DNA of 23,801 nucleotides from Bacteroidia bacterium (GCA_025999115.1 BNWW01000038.1:1-23801), one strand, 5' to 3'. Positions 1 to 8,048 are shown, counted from the first letter of the stretch. Notes: generated by a model from the letters alone, not told the origin. Made by a program: numbers and translations.

Positions 1-17
1 TTTGGCTTTCAGCCAAA
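1..17. repeat. Small hairpin at the left edge
   Basis: TTTGGCT and AGCCAAA form a 7-bp stem with a 3-nt loop. It may be the end of a terminator of a gene left of the window, but no T-run follows, and its context is cut off by the window edge. Confidence 0.3.
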
Positions 18-48
18 AGGTGAAATGTCCGATAATCATTAATAAATA

Positions 49-91
49 CCGGATTGCTTCCTACTTCGTTCCTCGCAGTTCGCAAGGACGG
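49..91. repeat. Dispersed-repeat-like intergenic sequence
   Basis: The stretch with GGATTGCTTC, CGTTCCTCGCA and AAGGACGG resembles the 'GATTGCTTCG...CCTCGCAATGACG' type of intergenic repeat that I recall from many bacterial genomes. Only one copy is in this window, so repetitiveness cannot be shown here. It lies upstream of the promoter of the first operon and seems not to be coding. Confidence 0.35.
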
Positions 92-143
92 TAGTGATAA
101 GTATAATGCGACAATTTGAAATGCACCTTTGGGAAACACCCCA

Positions 144-174
144 TTTGTCATATCAGAAAAAATAAGTATCTTTG
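144..174 (+). promoter_or_regulatory. Bacteroidota-type promoter of the kduD operon
   Basis: TTTG at 144-147 and TATCTTTG at 167-174 are separated by exactly 19 bp. This matches the Bacteroidota sigma-ABfr consensus (TTTG, about 19 bp, TAnnTTTG). Transcription would start near 181, leaving a leader of about 20 nt before the ATG at 201. Confidence 0.75.
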
Positions 175-200
175 CCGCTCGACAACAATAAATAAATAAT

Positions 201-995
201 ATGAACAATCCGTTTTCTTTAGAAGGAAAAGTTGCGCTCGTAACAGGCGCATCCTACGGCATCGGTTATGCCATCGCTTCGGCTTACGCAAAAGCCGGTG
301 CAAAAATCGTGTTCAACGACATCAAACAAGAATTGGTCGATAAGGGAATCGCCGCTTACAAGGCCGACGGCATCGAAGCCAAAGGTTATGTGTGCGATGT
401 TACCAACGAAGACCAAGTGAACGCCATGGTTGCTCAAATCGAAAAAGAAGTGGGTGTGATTGATATTTTAGTTAATAACGCCGGAATCATCAAACGTATT
501 CCGATGATTGAAATGTCGGCCGCCGAATTTCGTCAAGTGATTGATATTGACTTGAATGGGCCGTTTATCGTATCGAAAGCCGTGATTCCGTCGATGATTA
601 AAAAAGGACACGGAAAAATCATCAATATCTGTTCGATGATGAGCGAATTGGGTCGCGAAACCGTTTCTGCTTACGCCGCAGCCAAAGGCGGTTTGAAAAT
701 GCTGACCCGCAACATCGCATCGGAATACGGCGAATACAACATTCAATGCAACGGCATCGGCCCGGGCTATATCGCAACGCCTCAAACGGCTCCTTTGCGC
801 GAACTGCAAGCCGACGGCTCCCGTCATCCTTTCGATTCGTTTATTATTGCGAAAACGCCTGCTGCTCGTTGGGGAACGTCTGAAGATCTGGAAGGCCCGG
901 CTGTCTTTTTGGCATCCAACGCATCCGATTTCGTGAATGGACATATTTTGTATGTTGATGGTGGAATTTTGGCATACATCGGAAAACAACCATAA
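201..995 (+). CDS. kduD: KduD/gluconate 5-dehydrogenase-like SDR oxidoreductase
   Basis: Classical short-chain dehydrogenase of 264 residues, a full-length size. Visible motifs are the nucleotide-binding TGASYGIG (15-22), an Asp at the end of beta-2 (D40, favouring NAD over NADP), NNAG (92-95), catalytic Ser (S145) and YAAAK (Y158, K162). Close Bacteroides relatives are usually annotated gluconate 5-dehydrogenase. Next to an Eda-type aldolase and a hexuronate transporter, the likely reaction is interconversion of 2,5-diketo-3-deoxygluconate and 2-keto-3-deoxygluconate (the KduD step of uronate and pectin use). It is the first gene after the promoter at 144-174. kduI and the kinase kdgK are not in the window. 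The family is certain; the substrate is inferred from neighbours. Confidence 0.88.
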   Translation: MNNPFSLEGKVALVTGASYGIGYAIASAYAKAGAKIVFNDIKQELVDKGIAAYKADGIEAKGYVCDVTNEDQVNAMVAQIEKEVGVIDILVNNAGIIKRIPMIEMSAAEFRQVIDIDLNGPFIVSKAVIPSMIKKGHGKIINICSMMSELGRETVSAYAAAKGGLKMLTRNIASEYGEYNIQCNGIGPGYIATPQTAPLRELQADGSRHPFDSFIIAKTPAARWGTSEDLEGPAVFLASNASDFVNGHILYVDGGILAYIGKQP

Positions 996-998
996 ATA

Positions 999-1065
999 GT
1001 TATAAATTATAAGTTATGAGCTATGAATTAATCAACTCATAATTTATAACTTCATAACTCATAAC
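999..1065. repeat. AT-rich inverted repeat between kduD and eda
   Basis: The arm at 999-1020 (GTTATAAATTATAAG then TTATGAG) is imperfectly complementary to 1036-1065 (CTCATAATTTATAAC then TTCATAACTCATAAC). The unit TTATGAG/TTATAA recurs within the arms. It lacks a GC stem and a clear T-run, so it is unlikely to be a strong terminator. It could be an mRNA processing or stabilising hairpin, or a small repeat element inserted in the operon. Confidence 0.45.
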
Positions 1066-1073
1066 TAAATAAG

Positions 1074-1739
1074 ATGGCAAGATTTAATAAGATCCAAGTT
1101 CTAAGCACTATGTCTGCAACGGGCATGGTGCCTGTCTTTTATCACAAAGACATAGAAATCGCAAAAAATGTATTGAAAGCCTGTTATGAAGGCGGCGTGC
1201 GTGTATTTGAATTTACCAATCGCGGCGAATTTGCACACGAAGTATTCGGTGAATTGAATAAATTTGCCGCCAAAGAATGTCCCGAAATGATTTTGGGCAT
1301 CGGCTCGATAGTGGATGCACCCACAGCAGCGTTATATATCCAGTTAGGCGCGAATTTTATCGTCGGGCCGCTGTTCAATCCGGAAATCGCGAAAATCGCG
1401 AATCGACGGTTGGTGCCTTATACGCCCGGTTGCGGTTCGATTTCCGAAGCCGGATTTGCGCAGGAATCCGGTTGTGATTTGTGTAAAGTATTTCCCGGCG
1501 ATGTATTAGGCCCCAATTTTGTAAAAGGCTTGAAAGCGCCGATGCCCTGGTCGATGTTGATGGTTACGGGCGGCGTAAAACCCGAAGAAAGTAATTTAAA
1601 ATCGTGGTTTGATGCGGGTGTAACTTGTGTAGGAATGGGTTCCAATCTTTTTCCGAAAGAAGTGATTGCCGCCAAGGAATGGGGAAAAATCACGGAATTG
1701 TGCGCCAACGCTTTGTCGATTATCAAAAATATTAAATAA
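1074..1739 (+). CDS. eda: KDPG/KHG aldolase (2-dehydro-3-deoxyphosphogluconate aldolase)
   Basis: Class I aldolase of the KDPG/KHG family, 221 residues, a typical length. It cleaves 2-keto-3-deoxy-6-phosphogluconate to pyruvate and glyceraldehyde 3-phosphate. The Schiff-base lysine is K138 in LCKVFPG. The catalytic glutamate is E46 in VFEFTNRG. Phosphate and substrate loops are seen at PYTPGCGS (115-122) and VTGGV (164-168). It follows kduD after the AT-rich inverted repeat and lies 11 bp before the transporter gene, so it is probably co-transcribed with both. Together the three genes cover uptake, a reduction/oxidation step and the final cleavage of uronate-derived ketodeoxy acids. Confidence 0.93.
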   Translation: MARFNKIQVLSTMSATGMVPVFYHKDIEIAKNVLKACYEGGVRVFEFTNRGEFAHEVFGELNKFAAKECPEMILGIGSIVDAPTAALYIQLGANFIVGPLFNPEIAKIANRRLVPYTPGCGSISEAGFAQESGCDLCKVFPGDVLGPNFVKGLKAPMPWSMLMVTGGVKPEESNLKSWFDAGVTCVGMGSNLFPKEVIAAKEWGKITELCANALSIIKNIK

Positions 1740-1750
1740 CAAATACTATC

Positions 1751-3187
1751 ATGAAAGACACCTCTCAAAAAATGACGAATTACCGTTGGGTCATTTGCGC
1801 CATGCTGTTTTTTGCCACCATGATCAATTACATGGACAGGCAAGTTTTATCACTGACGTGGAAAGATTTTATCGCCCCCGAATTTCATTGGACGAACGAC
1901 GATTACGGCAATATCACATCGCTGTTTTCTTTGTTTTATGCCGTTTGCATGCTATTTGCCGGTCGTTTCGTCGATTGGATGGATACGAAAAAAGGCTTTC
2001 TTTGGGCAATCGGCGTATGGTCGCTCGGCGCTTGTTTGCATGCTTTTTGCGGAATCGCCACCTCCGGATTGACTGCCGGAATATGGAATGTTGGTTTTGA
2101 AGGAGCCAGAGAAACCATTAATACGGTAGGCGATATAGGTATGGTGGTTAATATAAGTGTAACACTCTTTATTTTCGCCCGTTTTGTATTGGCTTTAGGT
2201 GAAGCCGGAAACTTCCCCGCCGCCATCAAAGCGACCGCCGAATATTATCCGAAAAAAGACCGCGCTTATGCAACCAGTATTTTCAATGCCGGTTCAACCA
2301 TCGGCGCGCTGGCGGCTCCTTTGTCGATTCCGTATATCGCCAAATTATATGGATGGGAAATGTCGTTTATCATCATCGGCGCGTTGGGATTTATTTGGAT
2401 GGGGTTTTGGATTTTCATTTACAAAAAACCGGAAAAAAATCCGAAAGTGAATCCAGCCGAATTAGAGTATATCCTTTCCGATAAAGACTGCGAAACAACG
2501 GTTTCAGAAAAAGAAAAAGTATCGTTCCTCAAATGTTTTAAATACAAGCAAACCTGGGCGTTTGCTTTCGGAAAATTCATGACCGACGGCGTGTGGTGGT
2601 TCTATTTGTTCTGGATGCCCGCTTATTTGAGTGATGTTTACGGTTTTAAATCGTCCGACTCGCAAGCACAATGGGCTATTTTTGTAATTTACGCCATTGT
2701 GATGCTTTCGCTTTACGGAGGAAAACTGCCGAGTATCATTATTCAAAAAACCGGAAAAAATCCGTATGCGGCGCGAATGCAAGCCATGTTGATTTTCGCA
2801 TTTTTCCCGCTTTTGGCGCTTTTGGCGCAACCTTTGGGACATATTTCGTATTGGTTCCCGGTCATCATTATCGGTATTGCAGGTGCGGCGCATCAATCGT
2901 GGTCGGCCAATATGTTTTCGACGGTGGGTGATATGTTTCCCAAAAAAGCCATTGCTACGATTACCGGTATCGGCGGTATGCTGGGCGGTTTGGGTTCGGT
3001 ATTAATCAATAAAGGTTCGGGCTTGTTGTTTGATTATTCAGCCAATACACAAATGGAATTGCTTGGATTTAAAGGTATTTCCGCCGGATATTTCATTATT
3101 TTCTGCATTTGTGCGGTTTCTTATTTGATTGGTTGGGCTATCATGAAATCGTTAGTTCCGCGGTATAAATTAATTACCGATTTGTAA
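1751..3187 (+). CDS. exuT: MFS hexuronate transporter, ExuT/ACS family
   Basis: Major facilitator protein of 478 residues with about twelve hydrophobic segments, placed in the inner membrane. Family marks are NYMDRQ (26-31) in the first helix, the MFS motif A variant GRFVDWMDTKK (71-81), and RFVLALGEAGNFPAAIK (144-160), the signature of the anion:cation symporter/hexuronate group. It is somewhat longer than the E. coli protein because of an extra segment at about residues 101-142 between helices. It starts 11 bp after eda. Likely substrates are glucuronate or galacturonate; the exact one cannot be read from sequence. Its stop is only 9 bp from the 3' end of a group II intron inserted antisense in its 3' untranslated region, so the original terminator now lies about 1.9 kb away. 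Confidence 0.87.
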   Translation: MKDTSQKMTNYRWVICAMLFFATMINYMDRQVLSLTWKDFIAPEFHWTNDDYGNITSLFSLFYAVCMLFAGRFVDWMDTKKGFLWAIGVWSLGACLHAFCGIATSGLTAGIWNVGFEGARETINTVGDIGMVVNISVTLFIFARFVLALGEAGNFPAAIKATAEYYPKKDRAYATSIFNAGSTIGALAAPLSIPYIAKLYGWEMSFIIIGALGFIWMGFWIFIYKKPEKNPKVNPAELEYILSDKDCETTVSEKEKVSFLKCFKYKQTWAFAFGKFMTDGVWWFYLFWMPAYLSDVYGFKSSDSQAQWAIFVIYAIVMLSLYGGKLPSIIIQKTGKNPYAARMQAMLIFAFFPLLALLAQPLGHISYWFPVIIIGIAGAAHQSWSANMFSTVGDMFPKKAIATITGIGGMLGGLGSVLINKGSGLLFDYSANTQMELLGFKGISAGYFIIFCICAVSYLIGWAIMKSLVPRYKLITDL

Positions 3188-3201
3188 TTTATCAAAATCG
3201 G

Positions 3202-3271
3202 GTAGGAGAAACGGGATTATTTCCCGTTTCGACCTCCCACACCACCGTGCGTACCGTTCGGTACACGGCGG
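3202..3271 (-). ncRNA. Group II intron domains V and VI
   Basis: Domain V is at 3242-3271: CCGCCGTG pairs with CACGGTGG (one G-U), TACC pairs with GGTA around a 4-nt loop, and a 2-nt CG bulge sits on the 3' strand as in all domain V hairpins. Domain VI is at about 3202-3238: GGGAGG pairs with CCT(A)CCC, leaving one bulged A at 3204, seven nt from the 3' splice site. That A is the expected branch point. An inner AAACGGG/CCCGTTT stem is also perfect. The ribozyme core therefore looks intact. Confidence 0.85.
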
Positions 3272-3275
3272 TTCT

Positions 3276-4676
3276 TTAATTTACGGGGGCTACTTTGGAA
3301 TAATAATCGGTAAAGAAAATATAGCCTGCTCGTTTCAATCGCTCGTTGGAGATAGATGTACTTAGGATAGGGCTGTTGGCGGTGTGCCAATAGCCTTTCC
3401 TCGTATTGGCATATTCCCACGCTTTCGCTTTCTTGACACCTAATTTAATTAGATTGGCAAATTTGGTCTTTATTCGTTTCCATTGTTTCCATATGACCAT
3501 CCGCAAACGTCGGCGATACCATTCATCTATTTTCTCAAGTGCGCTCTTCATATCTGCCAACTTATAGTAATTGACCCAGCCCCTTATGTAGGAGTTGCCC
3601 GTTTCCTTGCGCCATGCGTCGCCCTTTCCGTTGCTGCGAGAGGTGATTTCGCGTAACCGCGCTTTCATCCTTGACATACTTTTCGGGTGGACGCGCAGTC
3701 GGCATTTACCTTTGTACCTGTAAAAACCGTAACCCAAAAACTTCAACTTTGATACATGCGCTATCTCCGTCTTGACTTTGTTTACCCGTAGAAACAACTT
3801 GCTTTCGATGTAGGGAACTATGTGTTGGAGTGTCCGCTCTGCACTGCGTTTGCTCTTGCACAGTATCATCATATCGTCTGCATAACGTACAAAGGCGTGT
3901 CCGCGTGATTCAAGCTCCTTGTCCAACTCGTGCAACAGGATGTTCCCCAACAACGGACTTAACGGGCTGCCTTGAGGCGTGCCTTGTTCTGTCGGCTCGA
4001 ACTTCCCACCTACTTCTACGCCTGCTCTCAGGTATTTATGGATGAGCGAGATGACTCGCCCGTCCTTGATTGTACGCGACAACACTTCTATCAGTTTACT
4101 CTGATTCACTGTGTCAAAGTATTTTTCCAAATCCATATCTACTGCAAAGTCATACCCTGCATCAACATATCTCTGGACTTTCTTCAATGCCTGATGCGCA
4201 CTGCGTTTCGGGCGAAAGCCGTAGCTGTTGTCCGAAAACTGTTGCTCGTAAATCGGTGTCAATACTTGATGGATGGCCTGCTGTATAAACCTGTCAATTA
4301 CCGTCGGGATGCCTAACTTCCGTTTGCCGCCATCACTCTTGGGTATTTCGACCCGTTTGACCGCTTGTGGTTGATAGTTCCCGTTCAATACCGATTGCAA
4401 TAATTCCTCTTTATGTCCTCTCAGATAATCTTTCAGTTCGCTAACTTCCATTTCATCTATCCCCCCTACCCCTTTGTTCCGCACCACTTGTTGGTAGGCG
4501 GCGTTCAGATTCGAGGGTGAAAGTACATACTCAAGCATATTGCGCTCTCCTTGCCCACTTGTGTCTTCCGATTCCGTCATCCAAAGGAAAGTCTGCCCTC
4601 CCGCGTAGCTTTCGAGTGCCGCTCTATCCTTTTGCGGACAGGTATCTTCCGATATTTTCTGCTTTCTTCCTTTCAT
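3276..4676 (-). CDS. ltrA: Group IIC intron reverse transcriptase/maturase
   Basis: Intron-encoded protein of 466 residues. RT blocks are visible in order: GIPTVIDRFIQQAI (122-135), SYGFRPKRSAHQAL (151-164), MDLEKYFDTVN (181-191), EQGTPQGSPLSPLLGNILL (230-248), and catalytic YADD (265-268). The maturase/thumb region follows, with GWVNYY (366-371) and the ANTRKGYW motif (423-430) close to that of Geobacillus class C introns. No HNH endonuclease domain follows, also as in class C. It would bind and help splice its own intron RNA and prime reverse transcription at the target. The ATG at 4676 gives about 45 extra N-terminal residues before the conserved part; M47 is an alternative start. The stop lies 4 nt before domain V. 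No break is seen. Confidence 0.93.
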   Translation of the reverse strand: MKGRKQKISEDTCPQKDRAALESYAGGQTFLWMTESEDTSGQGERNMLEYVLSPSNLNAAYQQVVRNKGVGGIDEMEVSELKDYLRGHKEELLQSVLNGNYQPQAVKRVEIPKSDGGKRKLGIPTVIDRFIQQAIHQVLTPIYEQQFSDNSYGFRPKRSAHQALKKVQRYVDAGYDFAVDMDLEKYFDTVNQSKLIEVLSRTIKDGRVISLIHKYLRAGVEVGGKFEPTEQGTPQGSPLSPLLGNILLHELDKELESRGHAFVRYADDMMILCKSKRSAERTLQHIVPYIESKLFLRVNKVKTEIAHVSKLKFLGYGFYRYKGKCRLRVHPKSMSRMKARLREITSRSNGKGDAWRKETGNSYIRGWVNYYKLADMKSALEKIDEWYRRRLRMVIWKQWKRIKTKFANLIKLGVKKAKAWEYANTRKGYWHTANSPILSTSISNERLKRAGYIFFTDYYSKVAPVN

Positions 4677-5123
4677 CTGGTAACTAAAATTTTATTACAC
4701 TTCTTAAAGTTCTGCCCTTCAAATCTTCGTGAGACCTCCTGTTTTTTTTTTCTCTTTCACAGGCTCGTATCCGTTTCTACTATGGCTTCTGCTGACTTCT
4801 CACAGCGATTGTTAGCCGTGCTTCTGAAAAAACTTCTCCGCACGTCTGTGAGACCTCCCGTGGTAAGACAATTAACTTTCATCCCATGCAACCGCAACAT
4901 TTACACTCCGGTTTCCGGGTAGTAATAGGATTTCGTTTTGTTTGGCAAACTCATCCAACCGGATATGCCTGATGTTGTTCGTGTGCCTCGGTTCGGGACT
5001 TTGCCGCCGGCTTCCTTCAGATTCCCCTCGCGGTGGACACCCTTGCCTTAAGCTAATAGTTGGTTACTACCTACCCCCATAGTGGACTTGCACCACCTAG
5101 TTAATTGTCATGCACGGCACACC

Positions 5124-5160
5124 AAAAAAACGGTGCGAAATTTCTTTCGCACCGTTTTTA
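5124..5160. terminator. Bidirectional intrinsic terminator, target of the intron
   Basis: CGGTGCGAAA (5131-5140) and TTTCGCACCG (5145-5154) form a perfect 10-bp stem with a 4-nt loop. Seven A precede it and five T follow it, so it can terminate from both sides. It is shared by the convergent exuT operon and, before the IS insertion, the minus-strand lipoprotein genes. The group IIC intron starts right behind its minus-strand T-run. Confidence 0.9.
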
Positions 5161-5215
5161 TTTTCAATGATAATCATGAACTAAGGATGCCTCAATAAAT
5201 AAATATAACAAATAA

Positions 5216-5246
5216 TTTTGTAATTGCAGAAAAAGCATTATCTTTG
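5216..5246 (+). promoter_or_regulatory. Promoter of the ISAzo13 transposase
   Basis: TTTTG at 5216-5220 and TATCTTTG at 5239-5246, spaced 18 bp, match the Bacteroidota promoter consensus. The site lies inside the element, so the transposase carries its own promoter. Confidence 0.6.
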
Positions 5247-5268
5247 TGAAATAAACATTAGATAACAC

Positions 5269-6471
5269 ATGGACGCGGAGATAATCAAAAAGAAAATAGC
5301 GACAATGTTGCCTGTTTTGGACGAAAAACAAACTCGCTTATACCTTGCAAGTGAGGCACAAAGCATTGGTTGGGGAGGTCAGAGTAAGATAGCCGCTTTG
5401 TCCGGCAAGAGCCGTTTTCTAATAGCTCGAGGAGAAAAAGAACTTCAAAATCCTGACATGCAGGCAGCATCGAACAAGATACGCAGAAAAGGCGGTGGTC
5501 GTAAAAAAGAAGTTGATAAACAGGCAGGACTTGTTGAAAAAATCAAGGAAATAGTTGAGCCGTACACGGTTGGCGACCCTGCGCGGTTGTTGTTGTGGAC
5601 AAGCAAGAGTGTTAAACATATTCAATCTGCGTTAGAAAAGTCGGGCTATAAAATTTCTCACGAACTGGTGCGGCAGATATTGTCTTCGCAAGGTTACAAC
5701 TTGCAAACCAACAGAAAAGTCTTTGAAGGTGGCGACCACATTGACCGCGATGCACAATTTGAATATATTAACAATACAGCGAAGTCATTTATTGCAGTAA
5801 ATCAACCTGTTATATCAGTAGATTGCAAGAAAAAAGAATTAATTGGCAATTATAAAAACAACGGACGGGAGTGGCAACCGGTAAAAACTCCCGTTGAAGT
5901 AAATGTGTATGATTTTGTAGATAAAACAAATGGTAAGGCATCGCCTTATGGCGTTTACGATATTGCTAATAATCAAGGATTTATAAGCGTTGGTATCAGC
6001 AAGGATACATCGGAATTTGCAGTTTCAACCATCCGCAGATGGTGGGACGAAGAAGGAAAAAATCTGTATAAATATGCTGAAAATCTGTATATTACAGCCG
6101 ATGGAGGTGGCAGTAACGGAAGCAGGAATCGGCTGTGGAAAACACAATTACAGACTTTTGCCAACGAAACGGGTTTAAAAATATGCGTCAGTCATTTTCC
6201 GCCCGGAACAAGCAAGTGGAATAAAATAGAACACCGTCTATTTTCTTATATATCAATTAATTGGCGCGGAAAACCATTAGAAAGTTTGTTGGTAATTTTA
6301 GGTTTAATCGGTGCAACAACCACAGAAACAGGTTTGACTGTAAAAGCCGTTCTTGATGAAAAACAATATGAAACAGGTATAAAAATTAGCGATGAGGAAC
6401 TGGCAAAATGCAAGATAATAAGAAGTAGTTTTCACAGTGATTGGAACTATTGTATTCAACCTAATTGTTAG
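5269..6471 (+). CDS. ISAzo13-family transposase
   Basis: Transposase of 400 residues with the DDE_Tnp_ISAZ013 type layout. The N-terminal 150 residues hold helix-turn-helix-like segments and a basic linker (GGGRKKEVDK, 75-84). The catalytic part shows VISVDCKKKELIGNY with D185, YITADGGGSNGSRNRLW with D278, and PPGTSKWNKIEHRLFSYI with E321, the three acidic residues of the DDE core. The C-terminal NWRGKPL and DWNY motifs are also family marks. It is full length with no break. The TAG stop falls inside the right terminal inverted repeat. It starts at the ATG 23 bp after the promoter box. Confidence 0.92.
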   Translation: MDAEIIKKKIATMLPVLDEKQTRLYLASEAQSIGWGGQSKIAALSGKSRFLIARGEKELQNPDMQAASNKIRRKGGGRKKEVDKQAGLVEKIKEIVEPYTVGDPARLLLWTSKSVKHIQSALEKSGYKISHELVRQILSSQGYNLQTNRKVFEGGDHIDRDAQFEYINNTAKSFIAVNQPVISVDCKKKELIGNYKNNGREWQPVKTPVEVNVYDFVDKTNGKASPYGVYDIANNQGFISVGISKDTSEFAVSTIRRWWDEEGKNLYKYAENLYITADGGGSNGSRNRLWKTQLQTFANETGLKICVSHFPPGTSKWNKIEHRLFSYISINWRGKPLESLLVILGLIGATTTETGLTVKAVLDEKQYETGIKISDEELAKCKIIRSSFHSDWNYCIQPNC

Positions 6472-6490
6472 ATTTATTTATTGACGACTC

Positions 6491-6847
6491 CTAATTCATT
6501 GGATTAATCAACTCAGTAGCATCATCAATAACAATTTTCAGCGTTTCGTCTTCATCAATAAAAAATGATTCTTTTGTTTTTAGATAAACTCTTTTATCTC
6601 CTTTTACCATATAAAATTCAAGTTGAGCGCTTTGCGGGAAGAAATTTTCATCGCTACTGTGTCTGATGGTCATTTCTGTCGTTTCGCCCGGATATAAATT
6701 AGAACCTATTCTATTTGTGGAAAAGGAAATATTCTCCAATCGAACATTATGTACATGATTAGTTACCTGAATCTTGGCTTGTTCGAGACACGAAGAAAGA
6801 AAGAAAAGAGCGCAGACGCCTAAAAGGAAAGTTATCTTTGTTTTCAT
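6491..6847 (-). CDS. Small lipoprotein of unknown function
   Basis: 118 residues. It begins with a lysine-containing n-region, a hydrophobic stretch and the lipobox LSSC, with Cys20 as the lipidated residue, so it should be anchored at the outer or inner membrane. The mature part is rich in beta-type segments (QVTNHVHNVRLENISFSTNR and later), suggesting one small beta-sandwich domain. I do not recognise the family. It starts 14 bp after the end of the gene upstream on the minus strand and is probably in one operon with it. Its TAG stop sits at the boundary of the ISAzo13 element; the flanking CTAA implies the same stop existed before insertion. Confidence 0.75.
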   Translation of the reverse strand: MKTKITFLLGVCALFFLSSCLEQAKIQVTNHVHNVRLENISFSTNRIGSNLYPGETTEMTIRHSSDENFFPQSAQLEFYMVKGDKRVYLKTKESFFIDEDETLKIVIDDATELINPMN

Positions 6848-6861
6848 GTTTGTAAATTTAT

Positions 6862-7274
6862 TTATTTAACTTCTATTTCAAACTCACCTAAATTAACGCT
6901 TGCTATATTTTCTTTCACCTCTAAAGGGAGTGAAAGCGCCGGCGTATAAACGGTTTTTAATTCTCCGGAAACCGTTTTAATATCAAAAGAAATGATTTGG
7001 CAAACGTAAATACCCGGTTGTAAATTCAGGTAATCATTTAACAAATCGGCATATTGTCCGGCGGTAATCAATGACTCGGGAATCATTGTAATTCCCATCA
7101 CGACCGGATAATGAATCAATTGTTCCGTTACAAGGTAATTTCCGAAAACAACGTTTTATTGCTTTCGGAATAAATCGTAGGTTCTCCATAGAGATAGCGG
7201 GAATCTTCCTTATCACAGGAATAAAACAAGACCAAACAGAAAATGACTGCCGGTAAAAGAGTGCGTGCTTTCAT
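6862..7274 (-). pseudogene. Frameshifted lipoprotein gene
   Basis: The ATG at 7274 opens a reading frame with a signal peptide ending in the lipobox FYSC (Cys20), followed by DKEDSRYLYGEPTIYSESNK. The frame then stops at TAA about 48 codons in. A second frame, without an ATG at its beginning, carries the rest: NVVFGNYLVTEQLIHYPVVM and on to GEFEIEVK at 6862. Joining them at the AATAAAAC run (a 1-nt change) restores one protein of about 137 residues. It is therefore either a recent pseudogene or a sequencing error in an A/T run. Function unknown; it pairs with the lipoprotein gene just downstream. Confidence 0.7.
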
Positions 7275-7392
7275 AAAAATTTATTTAAAGATTAATACGA
7301 TTAAGAAGTATCTTATAGGATTGATGCAAAAAAGAGAGAAACGTTGCATGAGGACTATCAAAGTGCTCATCACACTTTTCTTGTAATCGATC

Positions 7393-7638
7393 TCAATGGC
7401 TTTCAAGGTATAGATTGATAGTGGACTCTGCGAAAGATAGCATTTCTTGCAAAATTTGCTTTGTATCTCGTTCTTTAAATTTTTGCGACACTTCCTCTAT
7501 TATTTCACGATTTGCTCTCCTATTCTTAATTATCTTTATGCCGTAGTAGCCAAAGAAAACGAGTAAGGCGATTAATACAATGTTTCCTTTTCCAAAGGAA
7601 ATTAATATGATTAATAAAACAACGAATAATGCTTCTTC
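7393..7638 (-). pseudogene. Remnant of a small membrane protein
   Basis: On the minus strand an open frame without an ATG start encodes a hydrophobic helix pair (LFVVLLIILISFG, then NIVLIALLVFFGYYGIKII), a basic stretch (KNRRANRE) and an amphipathic coiled tail ending NLYLESH with TGA at 7393-7395. It follows in the same frame after the TGA that ends the FISUMP-like remnant. Codon pattern and hydrophobicity suggest former protein coding. No function can be assigned. Confidence 0.45.
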
Positions 7639-7836
7639 TCAATCTCTCTTTTTATTTTGCCACGCTACGGACAGAACAACCATTAATCCTATTTCTTTAA
7701 TTACTCGTCCTTTTACATTGTTTACAGTTATTACGCCATTGCTTACTTTGGTATTATCAAGCAATTTATTCATTTCATCTTTGGTAGGTACACGCCAACC
7801 GGTTTGAATAATATTCTTTTCAAAATCTACCGCGAA
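7639..7836 (-). pseudogene. FISUMP domain remnant
   Basis: The minus strand encodes TGWRVPTKDEMNKLLDNTK followed by VSNGVITVNNVKGRVIKE, matching the GWR(V/L)PT...LLD..KVS...G...G part of the FISUMP domain (Fibrobacter succinogenes major paralogous domain). The expected 'GNS(I/M)FLPAAG' part is gone and a TGA follows at 7639-7641. No start codon is present upstream; the frame begins just after the stop of a nifJ remnant. Two intact FISUMP genes occur at 15.9-17.4 kb on the other strand, so this may be decay of a related copy. Confidence 0.6.
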
Positions 7837-7951
7837 TTAGAATTCTTGCGCCGCCAATCGCTTATATCTATCCAAACGCTACTTGGCATTTTTCTGCGTA
7901 ACTTCAAACAATTCTTGTTTCTCAGCAGGATATTGTTTCGATAGAGAAGTT
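7837..7951 (-). pseudogene. nifJ: nifJ 3'-end remnant (PFOR C terminus)
   Basis: The minus strand reads SLSKQYPAE, ELFEVTQKNAK, an in-frame TAG, RLDRYKRLAAQEF and TAA. This aligns with the last residues of the pyruvate:ferredoxin oxidoreductase at the right edge of the window (SLSKQYPAEAAELFEVTQKN, then QWRLDGYKRLAA). DNA identity over about 100 bp is high (roughly 85% by eye). The TAG replaces the conserved Trp codon TGG. It shows what the natural C terminus looked like (AAQEF then stop). Nothing else of the gene remains here. Confidence 0.75.
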
Positions 7952-8048
7952 AATTTATTTCTACCAATTTTTCTATATATTATGCACCTGAATTTTCAAA
8001 ACATGCAATTTCTTGACTTTTTCCGCTCATTTTTTCAATGGGAAATGC

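Larger units (their letters stand above)
3197..5122 (-). mobile_element. Group IIC intron (ribozyme plus maturase)
   Basis: Read on the minus strand the element begins GTGTGCC at 5122, the GUGYG start of group II introns, and ends CCCGAT at 3197. Domain V and domain VI lie directly after the maturase ORF. The 5' exon is the intrinsic terminator at 5124-5160 with its T-run, the typical target of class C introns. The 3' exon is the 9-bp tail after exuT. The region 4677-5122 has no gene and should hold ribozyme domains I-III plus the start of IV. Total length is about 1926 nt. Boundaries are inferred from motifs and the bulged branch-point A; a shift of a base or two is possible. Confidence 0.85.
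5185..6491 (+). mobile_element. ISAzo13-family insertion sequence
   Basis: About 1.3-kb element carrying one transposase gene. The ends match as an imperfect inverted repeat of about 25 bp: 5185-5209 against the complement of 6467-6491, including TCAATAAATAAAT on both sides, with 4 mismatches by eye. CTAA flanks both ends (5181-5184 and 6491-6494) and may be the target duplication, so the right end could be 6490. The insertion regenerates the TAG stop of the convergent lipoprotein gene. The element looks complete and potentially active. Confidence 0.8.

Noticed and set aside
468..989. Long open frame on the minus strand opposite kduD
   Set aside because: It is antisense to a clear SDR gene, has no domain or lipid/membrane signal, and arises from the codon bias of the real gene.
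4551..4922. Plus-strand 123-residue frame over the intron
   Set aside because: It is antisense to the maturase start and ribozyme region; structured intron RNA explains the sequence.
6862..7119. Separate 85-residue gene starting at 7119
   Set aside because: The start would be TTG in the middle of a beta segment; the upstream frame with signal peptide and lipobox fits as its missing N terminus.
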